Below are positions 20,583 through 29,758 of a stretch of 64,000 bases of DNA, piece by piece. Each line of letters begins with the position of its first letter. Within the stretch, counting starts at the first letter, position 1. Below the pieces are notes generated by a model. That model searched no databases and had not been told where the DNA came from. It worked only from the letters and a program-made list of their open reading frames with translations. A program made the translations under genes and the position numbers. This stretch comes from Pseudomonas mucoides (GTDB lineage Bacteria; Pseudomonadota; Gammaproteobacteria; Pseudomonadales; Pseudomonadaceae), in the NCBI RefSeq assembly GCF_015461845.1, contig NZ_JACOPW010000001.1, forward strand, positions 992,001 to 1,056,000. Reading direction: 5' to 3'.

Positions 20583-20606
20583 CAGCAACTCGGCCCCAAG
20601 CCGAAC

Positions 20607-21530
20607 TCAAACCGCACTAAACCGCTGCCCCAGCCCCTGCTCCGCAAACTGCTCAATGATGAAATCCACAAACGCCCGGGTCTTGCCCGGCAACAGTTTG
20701 TGTTCCGCGTAATAGATCGAAATGTTGCCATCGTCGACATACCAGTCCGGCAGCACCCGCTGTAGCTTCCCGCTCTCCAGAAACCCCGAGGCGAACGGCA
20801 TGCTCACCAGCGCAATCCCCAGCCCTTGGGCCGCCGTCGCGCACGCGGCTTCCGAATCACTCATGGTCATCCGCGCCTTCAACGTCAGCGGACTGTGTTG
20901 CTGCGTGCGACTGGTCAACTGCCAGGAGCGCACCCGGCCGGTCTGCGGCGAACGAATCAGAATGCCGTCGTGGTGCTTGAGATCATCGGGCTCGGCGATC
21001 GCATCATGCGCCTCCAGATAACCGGCTGACGCCACCAACACCCGATGCGCCGGCGCCAGTTTGCGCGCCACCACCCCTTGGGGCAGTTCGAAACCACCGC
21101 CAATGGCCGCATCGAACCCCTGCGCAATCAAATCGACCTGACGGTTATCGAAATGCCAGTCCGGGTTGATCGCGGGGAAGCGCCGCAAAAACTCCCCCAG
21201 CAACGGCACGACATACAAGCGCCCAAACACCGTGCCCATGCTGACCTTCAGTGTCCCCGCCGGTCGGCCTTCGGCGCTGGCCAGATTGGCCACCGCATTC
21301 TGGATCGTGTGCAGGCTGGAACTGACCTCGCCAAGGAACAGCTGACCGGCCTCCGTCAACGTCAGGCTGCGGGTGCTGCGCTGAAATAGCCGCACACCAA
21401 GCCGTGCCTCGAGCTTTGCCACACTCTTGCCTACGGCGGCCGGGGTCAAACTCAAGCGCCGCGCGGCTTCGGCAAAGCTGCCGACCTCTGCACTGCGCAC
21501 AAAGCATTCGATACTGCCGAAGGTTTCCAT
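20607..21530 (-). CDS. LysR-family transcriptional regulator
   Basis: The 307-residue protein has an N-terminal LysR helix-turn-helix (FAEAARRLSLTPAAVGKSVAKLEARLG, about 19-45 when split across the helix pair) and a type 2 periplasmic-binding-like effector domain. The start is the ATG at 21530 (METFGSIECFVRS); a GTG nine bases upstream is possible. It diverges from an SDR gene 125 bp away and probably controls it. The effector is unknown. Confidence 0.92.
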   Translation of the reverse strand: METFGSIECFVRSAEVGSFAEAARRLSLTPAAVGKSVAKLEARLGVRLFQRSTRSLTLTEAGQLFLGEVSSSLHTIQNAVANLASAEGRPAGTLKVSMGTVFGRLYVVPLLGEFLRRFPAINPDWHFDNRQVDLIAQGFDAAIGGGFELPQGVVARKLAPAHRVLVASAGYLEAHDAIAEPDDLKHHDGILIRSPQTGRVRSWQLTSRTQQHSPLTLKARMTMSDSEAACATAAQGLGIALVSMPFASGFLESGKLQRVLPDWYVDDGNISIYYAEHKLLPGKTRAFVDFIIEQFAEQGLGQRFSAV

Positions 21531-21541
21531 AGGTGCCACTA

Positions 21542-21556
21542 TAAACTTTTGGTTTA
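21542..21556. promoter_or_regulatory. Inverted repeat in lysR-SDR intergenic region
   Basis: TAAAC-TTTTG-GTTTA is a perfect 5-bp inverted repeat 12 bp upstream of the lysR start, in the usual place for autoregulation by a LysR protein. Confidence 0.45.
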
Positions 21557-21655
21557 CACAGACTATCGCAATTGCCGGCTACTCATCGCCTGATCCTCAA
21601 TCGATACTAGGCTCCATCAACCGAGGCATCTCGCCTCGGGATTTTGGAGATCGTT

Positions 21656-22402
21656 ATGACTACTCAGAACCTCAGCGGCAAAGTGGCTTTGATTCAAGGC
21701 GGTTCCCGCGGTATCGGCGCCGCCATCGTCAAACGTCTGGCCGCTGAAGGCGCAACCGTTGCCTTCACCTACGTCAGCTCCACGGCCAAAGCCGAAGAAT
21801 TGCAAAACAGCATCACCGGCAGCGGCGGCAAAGCCCTGGCCATCAAGGCGGACAGCGCCGACGCTGAAGCCATCCGCAACGCCGTGAGTGCTACGGTTAA
21901 AGCCTTCGGTCGCCTGGACATCCTGGTCAACAACGCTGGCGTGCTGGCCGTTGCACCACTGGAGGATTTCAAACTCGAAGATTTCGACCAGACCCTGGCC
22001 ATCAACGTGCGCAGCGTGTTCATCGCCACCCAGGCCGCCGCCAAACACATGACTGAAGGCGGTCGCATCATCAACATCGGCAGCACCAACGCCGACCGCA
22101 TGCCCTTCGCCGGTGGCGGCCCTTACGCCATGAGCAAATCAGCGCTGGTAGGTCTGACCAAAGGCTTGGCCCGCGACCTCGGCCCGCGCGGCATCACCAT
22201 TAATAATGTGCAGCCCGGCCCGGTCGACACCGACATGAACCCGGCTGACGGTGACTTTGCGGAAAGCCTGATCCCGTTGATGGCAGTGGGTCGCTACGGC
22301 AAAGCAGAAGAGATCGCCAGCTTCGTGGCCTACCTCGTTGGTCCGGAAGCCGGTTACATCACCGGGGCCAGCCTGACCATCGACGGTGGTTTCGGCGCCT
22401 GA
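21656..22402 (+). CDS. SDR-family oxidoreductase (FabG-like)
   Basis: The 248-residue classical short-chain dehydrogenase shows the cofactor loop GGSRGIGAAIV near residue 14, NNAG near residue 90, and the catalytic YAMSK near residue 157. The closing GASLTIDGGFGA is typical. The ATG at 21656 has GGAG upstream. It is likely under control of the divergent LysR protein. The substrate cannot be told. Confidence 0.9.
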   Translation: MTTQNLSGKVALIQGGSRGIGAAIVKRLAAEGATVAFTYVSSTAKAEELQNSITGSGGKALAIKADSADAEAIRNAVSATVKAFGRLDILVNNAGVLAVAPLEDFKLEDFDQTLAINVRSVFIATQAAAKHMTEGGRIINIGSTNADRMPFAGGGPYAMSKSALVGLTKGLARDLGPRGITINNVQPGPVDTDMNPADGDFAESLIPLMAVGRYGKAEEIASFVAYLVGPEAGYITGASLTIDGGFGA

Positions 22403-22415
22403 TGCGCTAGACACA

Positions 22416-22455
22416 AGCAAAAGTGGGAGCGAGCCTGTTCGCTCCCACTTTTGCT
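22416..22455. terminator. REP-derived bidirectional terminator
   Basis: AGCAAAAGTGGGAGCGA and its exact complement form a 17-bp perfect stem with a 6-base loop and A/T runs on both sides. It lies between the convergent SDR and HAD genes and can terminate both. Confidence 0.85.
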
Positions 22456-22465
22456 TACGGGTGCG

Positions 22466-23161
22466 TTAAGCCCATTCGAGGGCGGGTAAACCACACGCGC
22501 TCGGTGTGAACGCTTTCAGCGTACGAAGAATGCCATCGGCATGTGCGTATTTCTCATCCGCCATGGCTGCATCCGGGATCGCTATCGCGGTCATCCCCGC
22601 CGCTTTCGCCGCGGTGACGCCAAACGGCGAATCCTCAAACACCAGGCAGTCCTCAGGCGCAACGCCCAGGCGCCGCGCTGCGGTGAGGAAAATATCCGGC
22701 GCCGGTTTAGCTGCGCCGACCTCCGGGTCATCGGCCGTCACAACGAAATCGAACAGCGCAAACCAGTCACGGTGCAACGTGGTCTTCTGCCCGAACGACT
22801 GACGCGAGGAACTGGTACCCACGGCAATCGGAATGTTGTTGGCCTTCAAGTGCCGCACCAGTTCCTCAGCACCCGGCATCGCCAGCGCGGCAGGAAAACG
22901 CTCGCGCATCAATGGTTCGCGGATCACCAGGAACTCTTCGGCGGTGATCGGCAAATCGAGCGCCTCGACCACGTATCGCGCCAGATCACCGGCCCCACGG
23001 CCAATGATGTTTTGCTTGATGCTCCAGTCGAAAACCCGACCGTAACGCGCGGCAATCAGCGACGTGACCTCGGTGTAAATGCCCTCGGTGTCCAGCAACA
23101 AGCCGTCCATGTCGAAAATCACAGCCTTGATCGGGCCGAACTGATTGAGCGGTGCATTCAT
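22466..23161 (-). CDS. HAD-IA family phosphatase
   Basis: The 231-residue protein has HAD motif I FDMDGLLLDTEG, motif II GTSSS, and motif III/IV FEDSPFGVTAAKAAG. The helical cap of about 70 residues after motif I places it with the beta-phosphoglucomutase/pseudouridine-phosphatase-like group. Start at 23161 (MNAPLNQFG) is chosen over further upstream ATGs because homologous HAD proteins begin close to motif I; the ribosome-binding site is weak. The substrate is unknown. Confidence 0.85.
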   Translation of the reverse strand: MNAPLNQFGPIKAVIFDMDGLLLDTEGIYTEVTSLIAARYGRVFDWSIKQNIIGRGAGDLARYVVEALDLPITAEEFLVIREPLMRERFPAALAMPGAEELVRHLKANNIPIAVGTSSSRQSFGQKTTLHRDWFALFDFVVTADDPEVGAAKPAPDIFLTAARRLGVAPEDCLVFEDSPFGVTAAKAAGMTAIAIPDAAMADEKYAHADGILRTLKAFTPSACGLPALEWA

Positions 23162-23413
23162 CGCATCGGATCCGTTTTCTAATGACATCCCAGAGGCGGC
23201 GCAGGTGTGGCCGGGTCCGTGATCGATTAAAGGATTCAGCAGCATAGCGAGCGCGGCTGACATTGAGCAACGGGCAATGCCCGACCGTTACAAAAAGTGC
23301 TGACCGTCATTTAGCGACTTTCCCTACATAAAACGCCTCTTTTCCCGACTTCTTTAGCCGCTGATCCCAAGCAAAGTCTCGCGCTCACATCTGATCTGCG
23401 CGAGGGACTGCGA

Positions 23414-26400
23414 ATGTTCGAACCTGACAAGGTTCTGGCCTTGAACAACACCATCGGACTGCTGGTGGTCGCTGCCATGGACCCTGAGCAGCCGAATGTC
23501 GAAGGGTTGCTGGCTGACTTTCGACTGTGCCTCAACGACTACGATGCCTGGGCGGAGAGTTTCTGGACCGGCAAGGCGCTGGATATCGAGCAGGTGTTCA
23601 AGGTCGGCAACTTAGTCCGGCTGGTCGCGCCAAAGCATTCCACTGCGCCTGTCAGCTCCACCGTCGGGGAGTGCCCGGCCAGCGGCTCGTTGACGCTGGT
23701 ACACATGTTCGACGCGGCGCAATTCGTCCCCATCGGCAATACGCCGGTGATGCTCGAGCCGTTGAATGCTGATGGCACCTATGGCGAGCCGGTCAACCAC
23801 GAGATCGGCCCCAGCGGCATTCTCGAAATCCCCAAGTGCGAACGCGGCCAACGTTACCGCATCACCTTCTTTCCGAATGTTTCCACCGATCATGTCAAAG
23901 CACTCTACGCCTCCTATCAAGGCGTCATCGACGGCCTGGAAGACTGGCTGCGCAATGAGTGGACGACTGAATTCGAAGCGCCATGGGCCGAGTATGCACA
24001 AGCCGGATTCCTCAAGCGCTACGGCCTGTTGCAACAAGCTGACTGGCTCGGTGTTGAGACGTCGCTGAACGATTTGTGGGATGACGTGAAGCAGATTTAC
24101 GAGCTGATCACCGACCTGCAGGCCAACAGCGAAAAACTCCTTGAGTACCTGACCGAAGTAGAACTTGAAACGCTGCTGCAGGCCTCGGCTGAATCGATTG
24201 CCAATCTGTTGCTGGTGTTGAGTGACGAGCCGTTGATGTTCATCCATCTGGCGGCGTTCACCAGTTGGCTGCGGATGATGCCACCGCAGCACATCGCCGA
24301 AGTTGTGGCAGAAATTCGTACAGGGGTATTGATTGGATTCCTGCTGGCACGCTTCACGGGGCCTGTAGGGCTGAGGTTCGGTATCAGTGCGAAGGTGCTG
24401 GGCAAAATCAAATCGGAGCGAGCGCGTAAATGGCTGGCAGCCGCGAGTTTGCGCCTGGCCGCTCTATCCGACTTGACGCCCCATACGGGCGTATTCAAAC
24501 CCCTCGCGGTCAATATCCGCACTGTTCCGCTGAACCCTGCGCCTGCGGTGCCACTACAGATCAGTGCAGGCTCTGCACCGGTTGTATGGGTGAACAACCC
24601 GGTCGCCATTGCTCGCAACAAATCCGCACCCAAGACTCGCCTGAGCCGGCACGAACAGCGCGACGACGCCCCCGAGCAGGCGAAAAACCCCAACGGCGAC
24701 AGCGCCGATTGCGGGCCACTGACCTGCACCAATGGCTGCCCGGTGTCGATGGTCACCGGCGAAGAGTTGCTGACTCTGGACGATGGATCGCTCAACGGTT
24801 TGTTGCCGTTTGCGTTCACCCGGTTGTACCGAAGCAGCGCGGTGGAAATCGATTGCGGGCTGGGCTGGGGCTGGAGTCATTCGCTGGCGCATCGGCTGGA
24901 GCTGAACGCAGAGCACGTCGTCTGGATCGACCATGAAAACCGCCGCACGACATTTCCGCTGCCCAGCCAGAAACGCCCGGCCATTCACAACAGCCTGTCG
25001 CGGGCGGCGATTTATTCAGGGGATAAACCAGAAGAACTGGTGCTCGCCCTCGCTGGCGAAACCGCGCGGTTCTATCACTTTCGCAATGGCCGGCTGACCA
25101 CGATCAGCGATGCCTATAACAACAGGCTGCACATCACCCGTGACCGGCAGGATCGCATTCAGCGCCTCGACAACGGCGCCGGTCGTTCGCTGCTGTTGCG
25201 CTACGAGCGCCGGCACATCGTCGCCGTCGAGTACCAGTCGTTTCACCCCGCCGATACGGCGGCTGACGCCTGGCGTACCGAGCAAACGCTGATTGCCTAC
25301 CGCTACGACGCCCGACAGCGACTGATCGAAGCGACCAATGCCGCCGGGGAAAGCGAACGGTACGACTACGACGACCGACACGTGATTCTCCAGCGGCAAT
25401 TGGCCGGTGGGGCCAGTTTTTTTTGGGAGTGGGAGCGGTCCGGCAAAGCGGCCCGATGCACAAGGCACTGGGCGACGTTCGCGCAAATGGATACGCGCTA
25501 TGCCTGGGACGACAACGGCGCAGTGCTGGTTAAAAACGTCGATGGCAGCGAGGAGGTTTACGTCCATGACGATACGGCGCGGTTGGTGCGCCGGGTCGGG
25601 CCGGATGGCGCCGAGCACCTCAAGACTTATGACCACAAGGGTCAGCTGATTGCCGAACAGGGGCCGTTGGGGGCCATTACTCAATACCGCTACGACGATC
25701 TCGGGCGGCTGATTGCGCTGATTCCACCTGAAGATGAGCCAACGTCCTACGAATACCGCAACGGTTTCCTGCATGCGCGTTATCGCGGTCAGGCGGTATG
25801 GAAATATCAACGCAACGCTCAGGGTGATGTCACCGAATCCATCGACCCCGACGGCCAGGTCACTCACTACCACTACGACACTCAAGGACAACTGGCATCG
25901 ATCCGTTTTCCGGACAGCAGTCGTCATGTTTTCGTTCGGGATGCTATCGGGCAACTGATCGAGGAGACCTTGCCGGACGGCGGTCAGCGGCGGTTTTCCT
26001 ACGACGCTCTGGGACGGCAGATTACCCGTCAGGATGAACATGGCGCTGTCACTCACTACCAATGGGACGCCGTTGGCCGACTGCTCCAGACGACTCTTCC
26101 TACTGGTGCCAGCCGAGCCTTCAGCTACAACGCCTACGGCAAAATCACCGCCGAACGCGATGAATTGGGGCGTGTCACGCGCTTTGAGTACGACGATGAC
26201 CTGCACCTGGTCAGCCGCCGGATCAACCCCGACGGCACGCATCTGCACTATCGCTATGACAACGCACGGCTTCTGCTGACCGAAATCGAGAACGAGTCCG
26301 GCGAACACTATCGACTGGACTACACAGCTAGTGGATTGATCCGACAGGAAGTCGGATTTGACGGTCGACGCACTGCGTATGCCTACGACCTCAATGGTCA

Positions 26401-28270
26401 TCTGCTGGAAAAAATCGAGTTCGGCGATGACGGCTCGCAACTGATGACCCGTTACCAACGGGACTCAACCGGTCGCCTGCTGATCAAAACCCTGCCCGAC
26501 GGCAGCAACGTCGAATACCACTACGACAGCCTGGGCCGCTTGGTCAGTGTCGACGACAACCACGATCACCCACTGGAATTCGAATACGACACTCAGAACC
26601 GGCTGATCACAGAACACCAGAGCTGGGCCACATTGCGCTATGGCTACGACGCGTGCGGTCGACTCAACCACCTGCGCCTGCCAGACAACAGCAAAATCGA
26701 TTACCACCGCGCCAAGGGTGGTGCACTGACAGCCATCGACCTCAACGGCACCCGGCTCACAAGCCACACCTATCAATTCGGCCGCGAACTAAAGCGCCAG
26801 CAAGGCTTGTTACACAGCCAGTACGACCACGACGAACAAGGTCGTCTGAAGGCCCATGCCGTCAGCCAACACCAGCAATCGCTGTATCGACGCGATTATG
26901 CCTACAGCGCCAACGGCAACCTCGACACCCTCGCGGACACCCGCCATGGCCAACGCAACTACCAATACGATCCGCTCAACCGCCTGATCCGCGTCCGCCA
27001 CTCCCGCGACCAACAACCCGAAAGCTTCGCCCACGACCCCGCCGGTAATCTGCTGATGCAGGATCGCCCCGGCCCGGCCGCCATCAAAGGCAATCGCCTG
27101 TTGATGCAAGGCGACCGCCACTTCGACTACGACGCCTTCGGCAACCTGATCCGCGAACGCCGCGGCACCGGGCAAAAACTCGTCACCGAATACCACTACG
27201 ACTGCCAACACCGGTTAATCAGCGCCACGCTGCCCAACGGCACCTGCGCGACCTACCGCTACGACGCCTTCGGCCGCCGCATCCGCAAAACCGTCGACGG
27301 CAAAACCACCGAGTTTTTCTGGCAAGGCGACCAGCTCATCGCCGAACACAGCCTGGACCACCACCGCAGCTACCTCTACGAACCCGGCACTTTCCGCCCA
27401 CTCGCCATGCTCGACGGCAAAGGCCCACGCCAGGCCTGCCCGTTCTACTACCAACTCGACCACCTTGGCACCCCCCAAGAACTCACCGACTACAGCGGCG
27501 ACATCATCTGGGCCGCGCAATACACCGCCTACGGCCGCCTGACCCGGTTGAATCGCGATACCCATCAGGTGCTGGATCAACCGTTGAGGTTTCAAGGGCA
27601 GTATTTCGACGCGGAGACAGGGCTGCATTACAACCGGCATCGTTATTACAACCCGGATCTGGGACGGTATTTGACGCCGGACCCGAGTGGGTTAGCGGGT
27701 GGGTTGAACGGGTATCAGTACACGCGGAACCCGACAGGATGGGTTGATCCGTTGGGGTTGAATGAGTGTCCTGGGGGGGATGGGTGTAAGAGGCCGGCGT
27801 TTGGGGAGGAGGATCCGGCCAGTAAGGTAGCGATTAAAAATCGTGAACCCCAATTACCAAAACCCAAAAAAGAGGACGACTTCTTATATCGCGGAGACGA
27901 AAGGGAGCCTCACGATGTATTTGAAAATGGTTTTAAAAGCAAAGGAAAAAGCAACGACCTACTACTACACTCATTAGACAGTCGGGATCCACCGAGCAAT
28001 TTTATTAGCACATCCACTTCTAGGGAAGCCGGGAAATTTTTCGCCACTGAATACAACACAAAACCGGGCTATCTATATACACTCAACAAAATCCCCGGAC
28101 ACGATCTAAATATAGAACTAGGATCTTTGTACGAGTTTGGTAGAGAAAAAGAAATTGCCATTCCAAGCCGCATTGAAAAAGAGGATGTACTTGGAGCAAC
28201 CCTAATTCTTGATAATGGCAAAGACTTTGGTTATTCCATACCAAACCCTAACAGGAGAATTAAAAAATGA
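23414..28270 (+). CDS. Rhs polymorphic toxin with C-terminal cholera/pertussis-like ADP-ribosyltransferase
   Basis: The 1618-residue protein has a roughly 430-residue N-terminal region with a hydrophobic stretch (about 305-330), no PAAR motif, and then the Rhs wall entered at GCPVSMVTGEELLTLDDG. Dozens of YDxxGR-type YD repeats follow. The core ends in the conserved RYLTPDPSGLAGGLNGYQY...DPLGL (to residue 1449), the usual self-cleavage site. The last 169 residues are AT-rich and carry YRGDER (Arg1493), STSTS (1532-1536) and E1568-K-E1570. This is the R-STS-ExE order of cholera-type ADP-ribosyltransferases. Cognate immunity overlaps by four bases. GAGGGA precedes the start. No vgrG or T6SS gene is nearby. 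Confidence 0.92.
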   Translation: MFEPDKVLALNNTIGLLVVAAMDPEQPNVEGLLADFRLCLNDYDAWAESFWTGKALDIEQVFKVGNLVRLVAPKHSTAPVSSTVGECPASGSLTLVHMFDAAQFVPIGNTPVMLEPLNADGTYGEPVNHEIGPSGILEIPKCERGQRYRITFFPNVSTDHVKALYASYQGVIDGLEDWLRNEWTTEFEAPWAEYAQAGFLKRYGLLQQADWLGVETSLNDLWDDVKQIYELITDLQANSEKLLEYLTEVELETLLQASAESIANLLLVLSDEPLMFIHLAAFTSWLRMMPPQHIAEVVAEIRTGVLIGFLLARFTGPVGLRFGISAKVLGKIKSERARKWLAAASLRLAALSDLTPHTGVFKPLAVNIRTVPLNPAPAVPLQISAGSAPVVWVNNPVAIARNKSAPKTRLSRHEQRDDAPEQAKNPNGDSADCGPLTCTNGCPVSMVTGEELLTLDDGSLNGLLPFAFTRLYRSSAVEIDCGLGWGWSHSLAHRLELNAEHVVWIDHENRRTTFPLPSQKRPAIHNSLSRAAIYSGDKPEELVLALAGETARFYHFRNGRLTTISDAYNNRLHITRDRQDRIQRLDNGAGRSLLLRYERRHIVAVEYQSFHPADTAADAWRTEQTLIAYRYDARQRLIEATNAAGESERYDYDDRHVILQRQLAGGASFFWEWERSGKAARCTRHWATFAQMDTRYAWDDNGAVLVKNVDGSEEVYVHDDTARLVRRVGPDGAEHLKTYDHKGQLIAEQGPLGAITQYRYDDLGRLIALIPPEDEPTSYEYRNGFLHARYRGQAVWKYQRNAQGDVTESIDPDGQVTHYHYDTQGQLASIRFPDSSRHVFVRDAIGQLIEETLPDGGQRRFSYDALGRQITRQDEHGAVTHYQWDAVGRLLQTTLPTGASRAFSYNAYGKITAERDELGRVTRFEYDDDLHLVSRRINPDGTHLHYRYDNARLLLTEIENESGEHYRLDYTASGLIRQEVGFDGRRTAYAYDLNGHLLEKIEFGDDGSQLMTRYQRDSTGRLLIKTLPDGSNVEYHYDSLGRLVSVDDNHDHPLEFEYDTQNRLITEHQSWATLRYGYDACGRLNHLRLPDNSKIDYHRAKGGALTAIDLNGTRLTSHTYQFGRELKRQQGLLHSQYDHDEQGRLKAHAVSQHQQSLYRRDYAYSANGNLDTLADTRHGQRNYQYDPLNRLIRVRHSRDQQPESFAHDPAGNLLMQDRPGPAAIKGNRLLMQGDRHFDYDAFGNLIRERRGTGQKLVTEYHYDCQHRLISATLPNGTCATYRYDAFGRRIRKTVDGKTTEFFWQGDQLIAEHSLDHHRSYLYEPGTFRPLAMLDGKGPRQACPFYYQLDHLGTPQELTDYSGDIIWAAQYTAYGRLTRLNRDTHQVLDQPLRFQGQYFDAETGLHYNRHRYYNPDLGRYLTPDPSGLAGGLNGYQYTRNPTGWVDPLGLNECPGGDGCKRPAFGEEDPASKVAIKNREPQLPKPKKEDDFLYRGDEREPHDVFENGFKSKGKSNDLLLHSLDSRDPPSNFISTSTSREAGKFFATEYNTKPGYLYTLNKIPGHDLNIELGSLYEFGREKEIAIPSRIEKEDVLGATLILDNGKDFGYSIPNPNRRIKK

Positions 28271-28686
28271 TACGGACAGTAGAAATAACGATTGAAAACA
28301 ATGGACTTAAAGAAACGGCTCGATTGACATGCGACAATAAAGCTGGAAACGGAGATGTAACCATCATATTCACGATGCAAAACGGATTATCTAAAACCTA
28401 TTCTGACTCTGATTTTTATAGATGCTTCGCTCGCACTAGAGAAGACAACACTGGAATAAAATTCCTATGCAAAGGATCAAAAGTAAATGTTCATACGTCC
28501 AGCATGTCATCACAGATGTCTCTTGGATTGAAAGCATACGAATTAACTTTAGGTAAAGCCTCATCATTCGATGACGTGATTTACATATTCGATTACGATG
28601 AACACAACTTAACTAACGACTCAGCCAAACAGCGAGCCTTTTATAGAAAATGGATTGAGACTGAAAAAACCCACGATGAGGACTAG
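28267..28686 (+). CDS. Probable immunity protein for the Rhs ADP-ribosyltransferase toxin
   Basis: The 139-residue cytoplasmic protein has no signal peptide, and I do not recognise a family. Its ATG overlaps the rhs stop codon (ATGA), as is typical for toxin-immunity pairs, and it shares the AT-rich composition of the toxin tip, unlike both flanks. A strong terminator follows 15 bp after its stop. It is rich in charged residues and predicted beta strands (VEITIENNGL, VTIIFTMQNG). The role is inferred from position. Confidence 0.7.
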   Translation: MIRTVEITIENNGLKETARLTCDNKAGNGDVTIIFTMQNGLSKTYSDSDFYRCFARTREDNTGIKFLCKGSKVNVHTSSMSSQMSLGLKAYELTLGKASSFDDVIYIFDYDEHNLTNDSAKQRAFYRKWIETEKTHDED

Positions 28687-28701
28687 TCGTAACTAAATAC
28701 C

Positions 28702-28730
28702 AAAAGCCCGGCGCATTACCCGGGCTTTTT
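28702..28730. terminator. Bidirectional intrinsic terminator
   Basis: AAAAGCCCGG, loop, CCGGGCTTTTT. It ends the rhs-immunity transcript and probably also the convergent small gene at 28737. Confidence 0.85.
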
Positions 28731-28736
28731 ACCGCT

Positions 28737-29057
28737 TTAACTACCAGTCTCTTTCTTTCTCCCATCAGCCTCTTCTCCAGAGCTGTCCGATCCTCCAGCC
28801 CCACTCCCACCACTTACCGCCCCACTCCCCTTCCCCGGACTAGTACTACTCCCATTCGCATCCCCCCCATTCCCACCATTAATACTCCCCGGCGGCAACG
28901 CATCACCATCAGCAGAATTCGCATTCATTTCAGTCGACGGAGGCATCCCCCCTTTATCCACAGGCGCATCATTCCCATTGGATTGAGCAAACGCACTCAA
29001 TGAGCAGACAGACAACAGCCCCGAAATGATCAGGGCTGTTAATTTTGAACTGACCAT
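28737..29057 (-). CDS. Small secreted Gly/Ser/Asn-rich protein
   Basis: The 106-residue product has a clear signal peptide (about residues 1-24, ending SAFAQ). A low-complexity region rich in Gly, Ser, Asn and Asp follows, ending in a charged tail (EEADGRKKETGS). There is no cysteine or known domain, and it is probably disordered in the periplasm or outside the cell. I do not recognise the family. It ends against the terminator shared with the Rhs immunity gene. Confidence 0.7.
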   Translation of the reverse strand: MVSSKLTALIISGLLSVCSLSAFAQSNGNDAPVDKGGMPPSTEMNANSADGDALPPGSINGGNGGDANGSSTSPGKGSGAVSGGSGAGGSDSSGEEADGRKKETGS

Positions 29058-29142
29058 GACGCATCTCCTTTAAAAAAGGTGCATACCTGATCTGGCAGCG
29101 CTCTGTTTTTAAAGGTGCCACACAACCGACGAGCGGCTTGAC

Positions 29143-29355
29143 TCAGCTCGGCTCGCCTGAGTAATCCTCACCGGCAATGTCCGGATCTTCAGGGTCCGCC
29201 TCGACATCACCGCGCCTCACATCATCGTCAGGCACTTGCTCCACCGCCGTATCGTCATCGGGCGGACGTTGATCACGACTCAACGAATCGGTCGGTGACG
29301 GCAGCGGATATTCAGGTGTGTCGTCGGTGTCGGTGTCTTTCGGATCAGCGTTCAT
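29143..29355 (-). CDS. Small acidic disordered protein
   Basis: The 70-residue protein is very rich in Asp, Glu and Pro (repeated DDD, DTD and DPEDPD runs), with no hydrophobic core and no signal peptide. GAGGTG lies just before the ATG at 29355. I do not recognise it. The next gene upstream encodes a similarly acidic 60-residue protein. Confidence 0.6.
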   Translation of the reverse strand: MNADPKDTDTDDTPEYPLPSPTDSLSRDQRPPDDDTAVEQVPDDDVRRGDVEADPEDPDIAGEDYSGEPS

Positions 29356-29453
29356 AAGCACCTCTCAAAGGGCCTGAAAAGCAGGCCCTGATAGTTCGAG
29401 GGGTGATGCAGGGTGGTGTTCGATCAGAGAGACGATCGGTTAAACAAAACACA

Positions 29454-29636
29454 TCAATCTACGTCTTCATCCTCTTCTTCGTACTCGAGGTTCCCCACAT
29501 CGCCCGCGTCATCAGAGTCGTTGAGGGGCACCGTGGCGTCGTCCATGAGTGAACCCGGATCTTCATTGCCAGGGTCGTTGATGAATGGAAGTCCGCTTGG
29601 GCCTTTTTGTTCTTTGCCTTCGGTTTCTGGCGTCAT
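29454..29636 (-). CDS. Small acidic protein of unknown function
   Basis: The 60-residue product starts MTPETEGKEQKGPSGLPF and ends in an acidic tail (EYEEEDEDVD). It has no signal peptide. The start is uncertain: a GAGG lies only a few bases before the chosen ATG, and the frame stays open up to 29717. It resembles the 70-residue neighbour in composition only. Confidence 0.55.
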   Translation of the reverse strand: MTPETEGKEQKGPSGLPFINDPGNEDPGSLMDDATVPLNDSDDAGDVGNLEYEEEDEDVD

Positions 29637-29720
29637 GGCATGCCTCGCATTATTGGGGGGTGTATGAAGTTCGAGACCGCCTGTGGCCAATCGTTCCGGT
29701 TTGCGAATTGCAGACACAAA

Positions 29721-29743
29721 AAACCCGGCACCAGGCCGGGTTT
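29721..29743 (-). terminator. Terminator after the glycine-zipper gene
   Basis: AAACCCGGC-ACCAG-GCCGGGTTT, with an A-run on its left giving the T-tract on the minus strand. It lies 16 bp after the stop of the 29759-30232 gene. Confidence 0.8.
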
Positions 29744-29758
29744 CTATTCGAGAGCGTA

